Below the pieces are notes generated by a model, which had not been told where the DNA came from, ran no database searches, and saw only the letters and a list, made by a program, of their open reading frames with translations. From NCBI GenBank assembly GCA_029882975.1, contig JAOUJW010000005.1:1-64000 (forward strand): a stretch of 64,000 nucleotides of DNA. Reading direction: 5' to 3'. Below, in pieces: positions 26,328-34,514 of the stretch (its first letter is position 1; every line of letters begins with the position of its first letter). The DNA is from Gammaproteobacteria bacterium. GTDB taxonomy: Bacteria; Pseudomonadota; Gammaproteobacteria; SZUA-152. The translations under genes and the position numbers were made by a program.

Positions 26328-27476
26328 TCAGGCGCGATTTAACAACTGCTCACAATCTGTCACCAGGTTCTTGGCAGCGTCAGGGCGGTGAATTTCATGA
26401 ATGAGTTTGATATGTTCCATTCGTGCACTTGTATCGCGGAGTAAATCGGCAATTTGTTGGGCCAACGGTTCGGCCTGCCAATGTTGTTCACTGGTCCAAT
26501 GCAGTGATACCGGGTTAGTCAGTGCATGCTGAGAGATTCTTTGCTTGAGCGCTTCAAAATAGGCCGCAACATTTGCTGTTTGGTGATCGTCAGAAGCCTC
26601 CTTCAATGGGACAATCAAACACGGTACACCGGTTGCCGCCAATTCGGCTAAAGTAATGGCACCTGCACAACAAATGACGAAATCCGCTTCGTAGTAAGCT
26701 GCGGTGATGTCATCAATAAATTCGGTGATCTCCGCGTCGATTCCAAGGGCCAAATACGCTCTTTGAATCGCCTGGTTCTCCAGTTGGCCGGTCTGATGTT
26801 TGACTCGCAGTTTCACACCTTGCCGGGTCAGATGAGCTGCCAGATCCGGGCCGTGTCGGTTCAGGAATGATGAACCCAACGAGCCGCCGACAATGAGCAA
26901 ATTTCTGGATTGCTTAAGCGTATTGCACTGTGGGACGAAGTTTAAGAACTCCAGACGCAAGGGGATACCGGTGACGACTGTATTTTGTTCCAGTTGTTCT
27001 TGCGCCTCGGGCCAACCCAGATATATTCGTTTGCTGAATCGAGCCAATAAGCGATTTGCTCGCCCGGGAATAGCATTGGCTTCGTGCAATACGCAGGTAA
27101 TACGCATGGAATATGCGGCAAGTATCAAGGCAACCGAGCTGTAGCCGCCACAGCCAATAACTACATCGGGTTGTAAGGATTTAAGCAATCGTTTTGCTAA
27201 TACGAATCCTTTTAGAATAGACCACACGGCACGAAATTTGCCCTTCAATCCGGTACGCATCCATGGTGCACTGGGCAGATTGACGCTTTGCCAGTTTTCC
27301 CGTTGCAAAATATGCTCGGGTAATTGACCGGGTTCAGTGACGAAGACTATGGACGCTGTAGGAACTTCGTTACGGTATTGTTGGGCTATGGCTATTCCCG
27401 TGTTGATGTGACCTGCCGTGCCTCCTGCCGCTATAGCAATGGTGCGTTGAATGGGATTGGAGGCAAATTTTGTCAA
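26328..27476 (-). CDS. MurG-like GT28 N-acetylglucosaminyltransferase
   Basis: A 382-residue enzyme with the MurG hallmarks: AGGTAGHI near the N-terminus, VVIGCGGYSS, HEANAIPGRANRLL, GGSLGSSFLN, and the UDP-GlcNAc pocket CCAGAITLAELAATG...PLKEASDDHQTANA-like segment. MurG makes lipid II; ALG13/ALG14 are the split eukaryotic relatives that add the second GlcNAc to GlcNAc-PP-dolichol. Outside any cell-division cluster and in an operon with a flippase and a sulfotransferase, it is more likely a paralogue that makes GlcNAc2-PP-lipid. The only workable start is a TTG at 27476, with AGAGA about 8 bp upstream. Role inferred. Confidence 0.82.
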   Translation of the reverse strand: MTKFASNPIQRTIAIAAGGTAGHINTGIAIAQQYRNEVPTASIVFVTEPGQLPEHILQRENWQSVNLPSAPWMRTGLKGKFRAVWSILKGFVLAKRLLKSLQPDVVIGCGGYSSVALILAAYSMRITCVLHEANAIPGRANRLLARFSKRIYLGWPEAQEQLEQNTVVTGIPLRLEFLNFVPQCNTLKQSRNLLIVGGSLGSSFLNRHGPDLAAHLTRQGVKLRVKHQTGQLENQAIQRAYLALGIDAEITEFIDDITAAYYEADFVICCAGAITLAELAATGVPCLIVPLKEASDDHQTANVAAYFEALKQRISQHALTNPVSLHWTSEQHWQAEPLAQQIADLLRDTSARMEHIKLIHEIHRPDAAKNLVTDCEQLLNRA

Positions 27477-27649
27477 AAGTCGGTTTCTCTTATTATGACC
27501 ACGTTTTATTAACCTCGGTGACCAGAGAAATCAGAGGTTTCCCGATCTGTATCGGCCCAATTGGTGGATTCTTTTGGTAATCACTGCAAACATTATGCCT
27601 GACAGTAATAAGAGAATACTCGGTAAGATCCTGATACGTTGGAATAATT

Positions 27650-28666
27650 ATGCCTAATGACTGGTCCCGCACAGCCGTCCTTGTCTTTGCTTGCAATCGG
27701 CCTGCTTATTTACAGCGGAGTTTGAACAGTATTTTTTCCCATATGGCAGATCATGCACTACCTGTATTTGTATCTCAGGATGGCACGCATAAAGGGGTCA
27801 GCAAAGTCATTCAATCCTGGTCCCCCAATGTGTATCATTTACAGCACATGGGCAGGAAACAATACACCTTATCTCGTCACGTCAGGCCTGGATATTTTCA
27901 CATCGCATTACACTATAAATGGGCTTTAGGGCGTGTATTTGGCGCCGGCTACCGGAACGTGATTGTATTGGAAGACGATCTGGAAATAGCATCGGATTTT
28001 TATGACTATTTCAGAGCCTGTCTGCCGCTACTGGAGCAAGACCCAAGCATTTGGACCATATCCGCCTGGAATGATTTTGGCTATGGAGCCTACGCGCGAG
28101 ACCCTAAGCGCCTGTATCGTTCTGACTTTTTTCCTGGCTTGGGTTGGCTGATGACCGATGCACTATGGCGGGAACTGGGGGAGTCGTGGCCGGACGGTTT
28201 TTGGGATGAATGGATGCGAAAGCCCAAACAACGACAGGGCCGAGTGGCAATACGTCCCGAGGTGTCTCGAACCTATACCTTTGGGAAAAAGGGTGTCAGT
28301 GGTGGCCAGTATTTTAACAAATTTCTACGCAATATTCGTCTCAACCCCAAAGCCGTGGATTTCAAGGCCATGGACCTGAGCTATCTACTTAAAGATAAAT
28401 ACGACACTGAGTTTCAGCAGGCTGTTTCCAATGCTGACCGGGTGAAAGACCCGGCAGGCTGTATAAAGGATGCCGCCGCAGATCAAAAACTGGTGTATCG
28501 CAATGCCGATGAGTTCAAGCGTATTGCCAAACAATTTGGGCTGATGTGGGATTTTTGGTCGGATGTACCGCGAACCGCATACCAAGGGGTCGTGGTGGTA
28601 CCGAATGGAAATTATGATGTGTTTATTGTGCCTGATAATTTTGAGGCGAGTATTCCGAAAAGCTAA
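27650..28666 (+). CDS. GT13 (GnT-I/MGAT1)-like N-acetylglucosaminyltransferase
   Basis: 338 residues collinear with the catalytic domain of animal GnT-I, which adds the first beta-1,2 GlcNAc antenna to N-glycans in the Golgi. Counterparts of the structurally defined residues are present: Arg17 (CNRP), Asp44 (VSQDG), the metal-binding Glu-Asp-Asp at 108-110 (LEDDLEIASDF), the catalytic-base Asp186 (GFWDEWMR), and Val216-Ser217 (KKGVSGGQYF). Shared stretches include SIWTISAWND, DFFPGLGWLM, RQGRVAIRPEVSRT and PRTAYQGVV. It has no transmembrane anchor or stem, so it should act in the cytoplasm. It diverges from the MurG-like operon, and its 3' end overlaps the convergent GT2 gene by 44 bp. Family certain; the acceptor in this organism is inferred. 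Confidence 0.92.
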   Translation: MPNDWSRTAVLVFACNRPAYLQRSLNSIFSHMADHALPVFVSQDGTHKGVSKVIQSWSPNVYHLQHMGRKQYTLSRHVRPGYFHIALHYKWALGRVFGAGYRNVIVLEDDLEIASDFYDYFRACLPLLEQDPSIWTISAWNDFGYGAYARDPKRLYRSDFFPGLGWLMTDALWRELGESWPDGFWDEWMRKPKQRQGRVAIRPEVSRTYTFGKKGVSGGQYFNKFLRNIRLNPKAVDFKAMDLSYLLKDKYDTEFQQAVSNADRVKDPAGCIKDAAADQKLVYRNADEFKRIAKQFGLMWDFWSDVPRTAYQGVVVVPNGNYDVFIVPDNFEASIPKS

Positions 28667-29561
28667 CTCCAAGAGACCCCAAACACAGCCCCAGGCCCTG
28701 CATAGCGCTCATCAGCGCCAGAACACGCTCAGTGCGGGAGCGGGCGATTGCTATTCGGAAAATCGCTTTCAAAAGCGTCAGGCAACCGCGGACGATTTTT
28801 CGCGGTACTATGCTTACCCCGTATAGTTTTTTGTCAATTCCGGCTCGGGCGCAGCCTCCGCGGAAGCTCCGTTTAAGATTCCAACTTAAGGTCAACTTGT
28901 ATGGTTGGACATCCTCATTCACCACAGCATGTTGTGCATACACAATACGAAATCCCAACTTTTTGGCTTGAGCAGAGTAGTCACTGTCCTCGCCCCCGCT
29001 GAGGGCAAATTGTGGGTCAAACAGCAACTGACGGAATACATCGGCGTGAATCATTGAGTTTCCGGTATCCAATTCATAGCATTCATCACCATTTTGATAG
29101 TCTGTAGTTTCAAGAGCCGCATAGGACCAGGCCGGAGCATCTTGGGGAAAAAGCTTGTTGATTTTACCTGTAATCAGAAAAGCTTTATGACGCTGTTGAA
29201 TCTGCATTAGCTGTAATATCCAATCCGGTTGTACCGTTTCATCGTCATCCAGGAATATCAGCCATTGGGCATTGGTCTGCAAACAATGCGAAATCGCACG
29301 ATTGCGTGCGTAAGACAATCCGCGCTGGGGTTCCAATACATATTTGGCGGGGAACGGTAGGTGTGGTCGACATTCTGTAAAAATGTCGATTGCCGGTGTT
29401 TCTTCAGCGTTGTCAACCAGCAAAAGTTCCATTTGAATTTCTTTCGGCGGAACAAGTTTGCTCAAAGAGTCCAACGCAGCTTTGAGTAATACCGGGCGCG
29501 AGCATGTAAGAACTGCTATAACCAGCTTTGATTGGTTTGTGGAAGTTCGGGAGGGAGTCAT
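28623..29561 (-). CDS. GT2 family glycosyltransferase
   Basis: About 312 residues. VIAVLTCSRPVLLKAALDSL opens the GT-A fold, LEPQRGLSYARNRAI and WLIFLDDDE (DXD metal site) follow, then an ALSGGEDSDYS acceptor-side motif common in GT2 enzymes. I place the start at the ATG just after the ALG2-like stop codon (29561). An in-frame TTG at 29576 would overlap that gene by 14 bp and is possible. It is third in the ALG1-ALG2-GT2 operon. Sugar and linkage are not readable; the locus suggests an extra residue on the same glycan. Confidence 0.83.
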   Translation of the reverse strand: MTPSRTSTNQSKLVIAVLTCSRPVLLKAALDSLSKLVPPKEIQMELLLVDNAEETPAIDIFTECRPHLPFPAKYVLEPQRGLSYARNRAISHCLQTNAQWLIFLDDDETVQPDWILQLMQIQQRHKAFLITGKINKLFPQDAPAWSYAALETTDYQNGDECYELDTGNSMIHADVFRQLLFDPQFALSGGEDSDYSAQAKKLGFRIVYAQHAVVNEDVQPYKLTLSWNLKRSFRGGCARAGIDKKLYGVSIVPRKIVRGCLTLLKAIFRIAIARSRTERVLALMSAMQGLGLCLGSLGVSFSEYSPQNYQAQ

Positions 29562-29562
29562 T

Positions 29563-30777
29563 CTAGCTTTGTACAAGTTTCTGCAACATGGCGTTCAGGT
29601 GTACGCCAAATTTCTTGAGGCTGAAAAAGTTTTGCACGCGTTGTCTCCCGGCCATTCCTTCTTTATGTGCCTGGTGCGGATTCATCACATACTGAGCCAT
29701 AACGGAGGCAAAAACTTGCGGGTCGGGTGGGCATAAGTGCCCTGTTTGTTGCTCCACAATGGTTTCCAAAGGACCGCCACTATTGACCGCTATCACGGGT
29801 CGAGCCGAAGCCATTGCCTCCAGCGGTACAATACCGAAGTGTTCGTTTATTGGTGTATAGATGACGGCTAAGCACTGTTGCAGTAGCTGCAATTTTTCCG
29901 CTTCGCTACAGGGTTGCAGTAGATGTATGTGGTCTGTCAGTTTTAGACTAAGCACCAGTTGTTGCAGATGCTTCAGGGTTTGTTGTTGTTCGCTTAAGCG
30001 CGGGTCGCAACTACCGGCCAAAATCAAGCGCACGGTGGAGAATGTTTTCGAAGGCAATATTTCTCTCAGTTGAGCCATTGCTTTTACCGCCAATGGAAGG
30101 TTTTTTTTAGGATCGTACCGATTGATTGACAAAAATATTAATCCTTGAGTGTGATCCGCGTTCACAGGTTCAATGGAGAGATAGGGTTCCAGTTTTATAC
30201 CTGGATACAGAACCTCCGGGGTTTTCAAGCCGGGAAAGTACTCTTGTACGGTTGTTGCGGTGAACCGGCTGTTTGCCACCACTTTATGGGCGGCTCGTAG
30301 TCCTTTGGCTTCCAGGGTATCAATGGGGTGACGGTAACATTGGTAGAGGGGGGTTCGCGCCGGGGTCAATAGTTTATCGGGAAAATGGCAGTAAAATAAA
30401 ATCTTGCTGTTACACAATCGACGCAATAAGGGCAAAGGATGCGCTGTCAAGTCGCAAATTACAATGTCCGGCGGCTCCGGTAGACGGGATATTGCCCATG
30501 CTATGTAGAGCATGCGGACAATGGCACAGGGTGCCCGTAGACGTTGCCATAGACTGATGGGTAAAAAACTCCCGATTATGCGGATGTCCAATGATCCGTC
30601 GCGTGTTTCGGAAAAACTACGATGGGCGTCATGCTGTGCCGTATAAATACACACCTTGTGCCCCGCCTGTTGCAAGCAGATCGCTGCGTCCACAATCAGC
30701 CGTTCTGCTCCGCCGATACCGAGATCCGGATGCATAAAGGCGATGTTTAAAGGTTTAGCAGCGGTCGAGGAAGTCAT
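29563..30777 (-). CDS. ALG2-like GDP-mannose mannosyltransferase (GT4)
   Basis: 404 residues from the ATG that overlaps the upstream stop as ATGA. The longer frame to 30837 would run into the ALG1-like gene. Similarity to human ALG2, which adds the alpha-1,3 and alpha-1,6 mannoses of the core, runs end to end: FMHPDLGIGGAERLIVDAA, ILFYCHFPDKLLT, NSRFTATTVQEYF, LSINRYDPKKNLPLA, YTPINEHFGIVPLEAM and AVNSGGPLETI. The EX7E region that binds the donor is intact (HFGIVPLE). No membrane anchor is obvious. Co-translation with the ALG1-like gene fits consecutive steps in the pathway. Confidence 0.9.
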   Translation of the reverse strand: MTSSTAAKPLNIAFMHPDLGIGGAERLIVDAAICLQQAGHKVCIYTAQHDAHRSFSETRDGSLDIRIIGSFLPISLWQRLRAPCAIVRMLYIAWAISRLPEPPDIVICDLTAHPLPLLRRLCNSKILFYCHFPDKLLTPARTPLYQCYRHPIDTLEAKGLRAAHKVVANSRFTATTVQEYFPGLKTPEVLYPGIKLEPYLSIEPVNADHTQGLIFLSINRYDPKKNLPLAVKAMAQLREILPSKTFSTVRLILAGSCDPRLSEQQQTLKHLQQLVLSLKLTDHIHLLQPCSEAEKLQLLQQCLAVIYTPINEHFGIVPLEAMASARPVIAVNSGGPLETIVEQQTGHLCPPDPQVFASVMAQYVMNPHQAHKEGMAGRQRVQNFFSLKKFGVHLNAMLQKLVQS

Positions 30778-32018
30778 AGACGTGCCTGTACCGCATTGTC
30801 GCCGGCGTGATAAAGCTGGGGCAGTAATTGTTGCCACTGTTGCTCCCAGGTTACGGTAGTACGGGCAATCACTCTTTCTTGCATAGTCTGTAGCAGCTCA
30901 ACGGATTGGGGAGTCGCCAGTTGCAGAAGTTTTTGTGCCAATTGGCCCGGCGTTGTAAACAGAAAGCCGTTTATTCCATCCTGAATTTGTTCCTGCAGGC
31001 AAGGGCCGTAGTCCAGCGCACACACGACCAGCCCGGCGCCCTGCATATCAACAATTTTCATCGGCAGATCCACTTTGGAAGTGGAACGATGCAGACTTAG
31101 ACCCAGATGAGCGCATCCTACCAATTTAGGGTAGTCCGCAGCATCCAACCAAGGGGTAAATACTTGTATGTGGTTTAGATTAAGCCCGGTAAGTATAGGG
31201 CTCCAATGTGCTTTTGTTGGACCGTCACCCGTGAGCAGGAAACTGAAATTCAAACAAGACTGCTCGGCTATTTGTTCCAATAAGGGAAGGGCCTGTAATA
31301 GTAATTCAAAGTCATCATCGCTGCTCCAACTGCTGGGGCAGATAATATTGAAACTGTTTTTAAAATATTTCGGATACAGTGCACGAGTTTGAGCCAGTTG
31401 GGTAGGGGAGAGTGGAAAAAACATAGGACCGGGGCGGTCATGAAACACTTGGACCTGGGGCAAGCCCCACCGTTGTTGTAATTCCTGTTTCATACAAACA
31501 CTCACACAAAGATTGGTATGTGCCTTGGGTCCCATACGTTTTTCATAATATTTGACTAACTTAACTATCCAATGATCCTCGCCAAGACGCTGTGCCAGTA
31601 TGCTGAAACTGTAATTGTGCCAATCTAACACCAGTCGGGAGGATTTCAACTTGGCTACGGCGCGGCATATGCTGAATGCGGGTAGGGATGGTGGACATTG
31701 CATCAGTATCACATCCGCTTTTGGACTGCGTAGAAGGGCAATCAGCAAAGCGATACTTTGCCAAATCAATTGCAGGGCGGATCTTAAGCCGGTTCGTTTC
31801 ATTGTGAGATACCGGTCCAAAGGACGGATGAGGTACTGTTGTATATCGGAATGAATCTCCACCTGCGGATAAGGCGCGTGTCCGGCTTCACCGATTAAAC
31901 AGACCTTGGCCAGGTCTGCCAAAGCCAAAGCGTGTAACTGCATACGGGGGCTGCGGCCAAGATCGCCAAGCACCACAATCGTTATCGCGGGTTTTACCGT
32001 TTTTTTCAAATTTGGCAT
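30774..32018 (-). CDS. ALG1-like beta-1,4-mannosyltransferase (GT33)
   Basis: 414 residues aligning with eukaryotic ALG1, which adds the beta-mannose to GlcNAc2-PP-dolichol. Diagnostic stretches are VLGDLGRSPRMQLHALAL (residues 16-33), MQCPPSLPAFSICR, LVLDWHNYSFSI, KYYEKRMG...NLCVSVCMKQEL, SSWSSDDDFELLLQAL, and the donor-site run IQVFTPWLDAADYPKLVGCA then DLPMKIVDMQGAGL. The usual eukaryotic N-terminal membrane helix is absent or weak; residues 80-95 are hydrophobic and may contact the membrane, as in ALG1. First gene of a leftward operon, diverging from the oligosaccharyltransferase. A rare find in bacteria; family call strong. Confidence 0.9.
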   Translation of the reverse strand: MPNLKKTVKPAITIVVLGDLGRSPRMQLHALALADLAKVCLIGEAGHAPYPQVEIHSDIQQYLIRPLDRYLTMKRTGLRSALQLIWQSIALLIALLRSPKADVILMQCPPSLPAFSICRAVAKLKSSRLVLDWHNYSFSILAQRLGEDHWIVKLVKYYEKRMGPKAHTNLCVSVCMKQELQQRWGLPQVQVFHDRPGPMFFPLSPTQLAQTRALYPKYFKNSFNIICPSSWSSDDDFELLLQALPLLEQIAEQSCLNFSFLLTGDGPTKAHWSPILTGLNLNHIQVFTPWLDAADYPKLVGCAHLGLSLHRSTSKVDLPMKIVDMQGAGLVVCALDYGPCLQEQIQDGINGFLFTTPGQLAQKLLQLATPQSVELLQTMQERVIARTTVTWEQQWQQLLPQLYHAGDNAVQARL

Positions 32019-32174
32019 GGGTATCCCAGCTGGATCTGCTCAAAATGTAAGTGTCTTTGCTTTAAGTTGAATCAGCTAATGCAACTTTAGTACCTCCAAA
32101 CCGGGAAATACAGCGGGTTCTATCAGAACTGCTACACTTGCTTGGGTGTACCACAGACTCACTACGCGGATCGA

Positions 32175-34415
32175 ATGAAAAGTAAAAACGTTTGGTTGGA
32201 TTGGAGTGTATTGCTGTTGTTATTCTTGTTGTCATGCGCACTCAAGATATGGCAACCCTATTCGCAAGTCTTTACGGATAGCGGTGTGTTGTTTGTGGGA
32301 GCCGACTCCTGGTACCACATGCGTCGCATGGATTTTCTGTTGGCAAACTTTCCTTCGATTTTAGTACATGATCCCTATGCGTTCTTTCCTGGAGGGCAGA
32401 CGGTTGGAGTCGCCCCTCTATTCGACTGGTTGGTGGTCAGTATCGCTGTGTTGTTGGGCGCGTCTGCGGATGTTGGGGTGCTGGAAACCACGGCGGCTTT
32501 TGCGCCACCTGTCATGGGCTCCTTGGTCATTGTCCCACTGTATCTGGCAACAAAGACTTTGTTCAACCGGCAGATTGCCCTATTGGCGGCTGCTCTGTTG
32601 GCCGTGCAATCGGGACCGTATTTGTTAAGAACCACGCTGGGATTTGTGGACCACCATGCTGCGGAAGTGTTGTTCAGTTGTATCACCATGGCATTGTTGT
32701 TCCTGGCAAGCACAAGTACCGAAGCTGTTGCGAAGACCCGCCGATTCAGTCTGGCTGCTGGTATTGCTTTGGGGGCCTATTGTTTGAGCTGGAGCGGTGC
32801 ATCATTGATAGTCGCCGTAATTTCCGTATGGGTGTGTGTGCAGGCTTGTGTAGGGTTTGAGAAACCAAAATACCAATTGGATCTGATCTCAATAGTCGGC
32901 CCATGTGCTGTGGTGGCTTTGCTGCTGCTACTGCCATTTTGGGAGTTTTTGCCCCGACGAAACATTCATTTAACCGCCCTTATCCTTATGGTTTGTTTAC
33001 CATGGCTTATGCAGCTGAACGCACGGTTTGCAAGCAAAACTAACAGTCGGCGGTGGGTGTTTTATGGTTTGATTAGCTTTCAGGTTATCGTCGCGCTGAG
33101 CTTGTTTAAATGGCTTTATCCGGGGCTTTGGCACTCCGTCCTTACCGATATGGGGCGTTTCAGTGGTCAGGGTATCGGTAACACGGTCGCCGAGAGTACA
33201 CCACTGTTAACCATGTCCGGACAATGGTCCTTGTGGCCGGTCATAGACGGGTTCGGGTGGCTGTTTTTTTTGGGGTTAGCGGGCTTTGGCATCGTATTGT
33301 TGAGTATGTGGAAGGAATACCGTGCCGATAGAAGTTTGCTGCTGATATGGTGCTTTGCCATGTCGATTGTCGCATTGGGACAAAATCGATTTGGATACTA
33401 TCTGGCGGTTAACTTGTCTATTTTAGGGGCAATCGTGTGTTTGCAGATTCTGGCACTGGGGTTTTCCGGTTTGCGTCAACAAGTAAGCGAAACGGAACGG
33501 GGTATGAATGTGCAGATGTATCGACTCATGGCTGTGTTTATCGTCGTGGGTATCGCGTTTCTGCCACCGCTACAGTCGGCACTTGCCATGACGCGAACCA
33601 TGGCTGTACCGACACAAACATGGGTTACTGCATTGAACTGGTTACGGAATAACACACCCGAACCATTTGGGGATAATACCGTCTATACAGATCCGGTTAA
33701 ATTGGCGCACGCTTCAAAACACGAAGCTGCCTATGGCGTACTGGCTTGGTGGGATTATGGATATTGGATAACCCGCATAGGCCGACGTGTGCCAAACGCA
33801 AATCCGACCCAAAGTGGCGCAGGTAAAGTCGCGGGATTTTTATTGGCTGTCGATCCACAACAGGGGGAAAAACTGCTCCGTACAATGGGGAGCCGTTATG
33901 TGATCGTGGACAGCAGTCTAATGTTTTATATCAATCAACCCACGAAGTTTCCGGCGATAGTCGCTTGGGCGGGTCGGGAAACCCGGGAATTTTTTGAGTG
34001 GTACTATCAAGTAGGATCAGACGGAAGTTCCACACCGGTTTTGGGGATCAAACCGAATTACTATAAAACCATGTTGGCCCGTTTGTTCTATTTTTCAGCG
34101 AAACAGGTCTCACCGGAATCCAGTTGGGTGTATCAGTACGAGTGGCATACCGGGCAATCGGGCGAAAAATACAAAAGGTTGATAAAAAGAAGCGAATTTT
34201 CCTCTTATTCGGATGCGGAAGCCTACATTAAAGCTCATCCGGACCGGGCATTGGATTTGGTCTGTACGACACCAAGCAAAACCTGTATTCCAATAAAAGC
34301 AATGAAAAACTTTTCAGAGGTTTATCGTTCAGGATTTAAAGTAAAGGACGATAAGGGTAGGGTGAAACATTCACTTGGGTTGCGCATTTTCAGCACAGGA
34401 CAGGTACAGGAGTAA
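32175..34415 (+). CDS. STT3/AglB/PglB family oligosaccharyltransferase
   Basis: About 746 residues; the ATG at 32175 is preferred over an in-frame TTG at 32142. The N-terminal half is a series of about 12-13 membrane helices. Catalytic motifs of the family are present: GADSWYHMRR near residue 42 (first metal-binding loop), GFVDHHAAE near 158, and WWDYGYWI near 524 in the periplasmic domain, the WWDYG sequon-reading motif. The enzyme moves a lipid-linked oligosaccharide onto Asn of exported proteins. Length and loop style look closer to archaeal AglB and deltaproteobacterial PglB than to Campylobacter PglB. The next gene, 99 bp downstream, encodes an exported sequon-rich protein. Confidence 0.92.
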   Translation: MKSKNVWLDWSVLLLLFLLSCALKIWQPYSQVFTDSGVLFVGADSWYHMRRMDFLLANFPSILVHDPYAFFPGGQTVGVAPLFDWLVVSIAVLLGASADVGVLETTAAFAPPVMGSLVIVPLYLATKTLFNRQIALLAAALLAVQSGPYLLRTTLGFVDHHAAEVLFSCITMALLFLASTSTEAVAKTRRFSLAAGIALGAYCLSWSGASLIVAVISVWVCVQACVGFEKPKYQLDLISIVGPCAVVALLLLLPFWEFLPRRNIHLTALILMVCLPWLMQLNARFASKTNSRRWVFYGLISFQVIVALSLFKWLYPGLWHSVLTDMGRFSGQGIGNTVAESTPLLTMSGQWSLWPVIDGFGWLFFLGLAGFGIVLLSMWKEYRADRSLLLIWCFAMSIVALGQNRFGYYLAVNLSILGAIVCLQILALGFSGLRQQVSETERGMNVQMYRLMAVFIVVGIAFLPPLQSALAMTRTMAVPTQTWVTALNWLRNNTPEPFGDNTVYTDPVKLAHASKHEAAYGVLAWWDYGYWITRIGRRVPNANPTQSGAGKVAGFLLAVDPQQGEKLLRTMGSRYVIVDSSLMFYINQPTKFPAIVAWAGRETREFFEWYYQVGSDGSSTPVLGIKPNYYKTMLARLFYFSAKQVSPESSWVYQYEWHTGQSGEKYKRLIKRSEFSSYSDAEAYIKAHPDRALDLVCTTPSKTCIPIKAMKNFSEVYRSGFKVKDDKGRVKHSLGLRIFSTGQVQE

Positions 34416-34514
34416 ACGGTTGCACAAAGGATAGTCAAAATATTCAATAGCTTAAGCGAATAGTTTCCGACGGTTAATAAGAACAGAATTCCTACAAAAA
34501 CCCAGAGGCTAACT

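Noticed and set aside
26328-27476. Housekeeping MurG
   Set aside because: No division or cell-wall genes are adjacent; it is in an operon with a flippase and a sulfotransferase. Not fully excluded without the rest of the genome.
27493-27696. 67-residue reading frame on the - strand
   Set aside because: It overlaps the GT13 start and the divergent promoter gap, with no recognisable domain or ribosome-binding site.
30778-30837. Longer N-terminus for the ALG2-like protein
   Set aside because: The extra residues lie wholly inside the ALG1-like gene, and the ATGA overlap gives the natural start.
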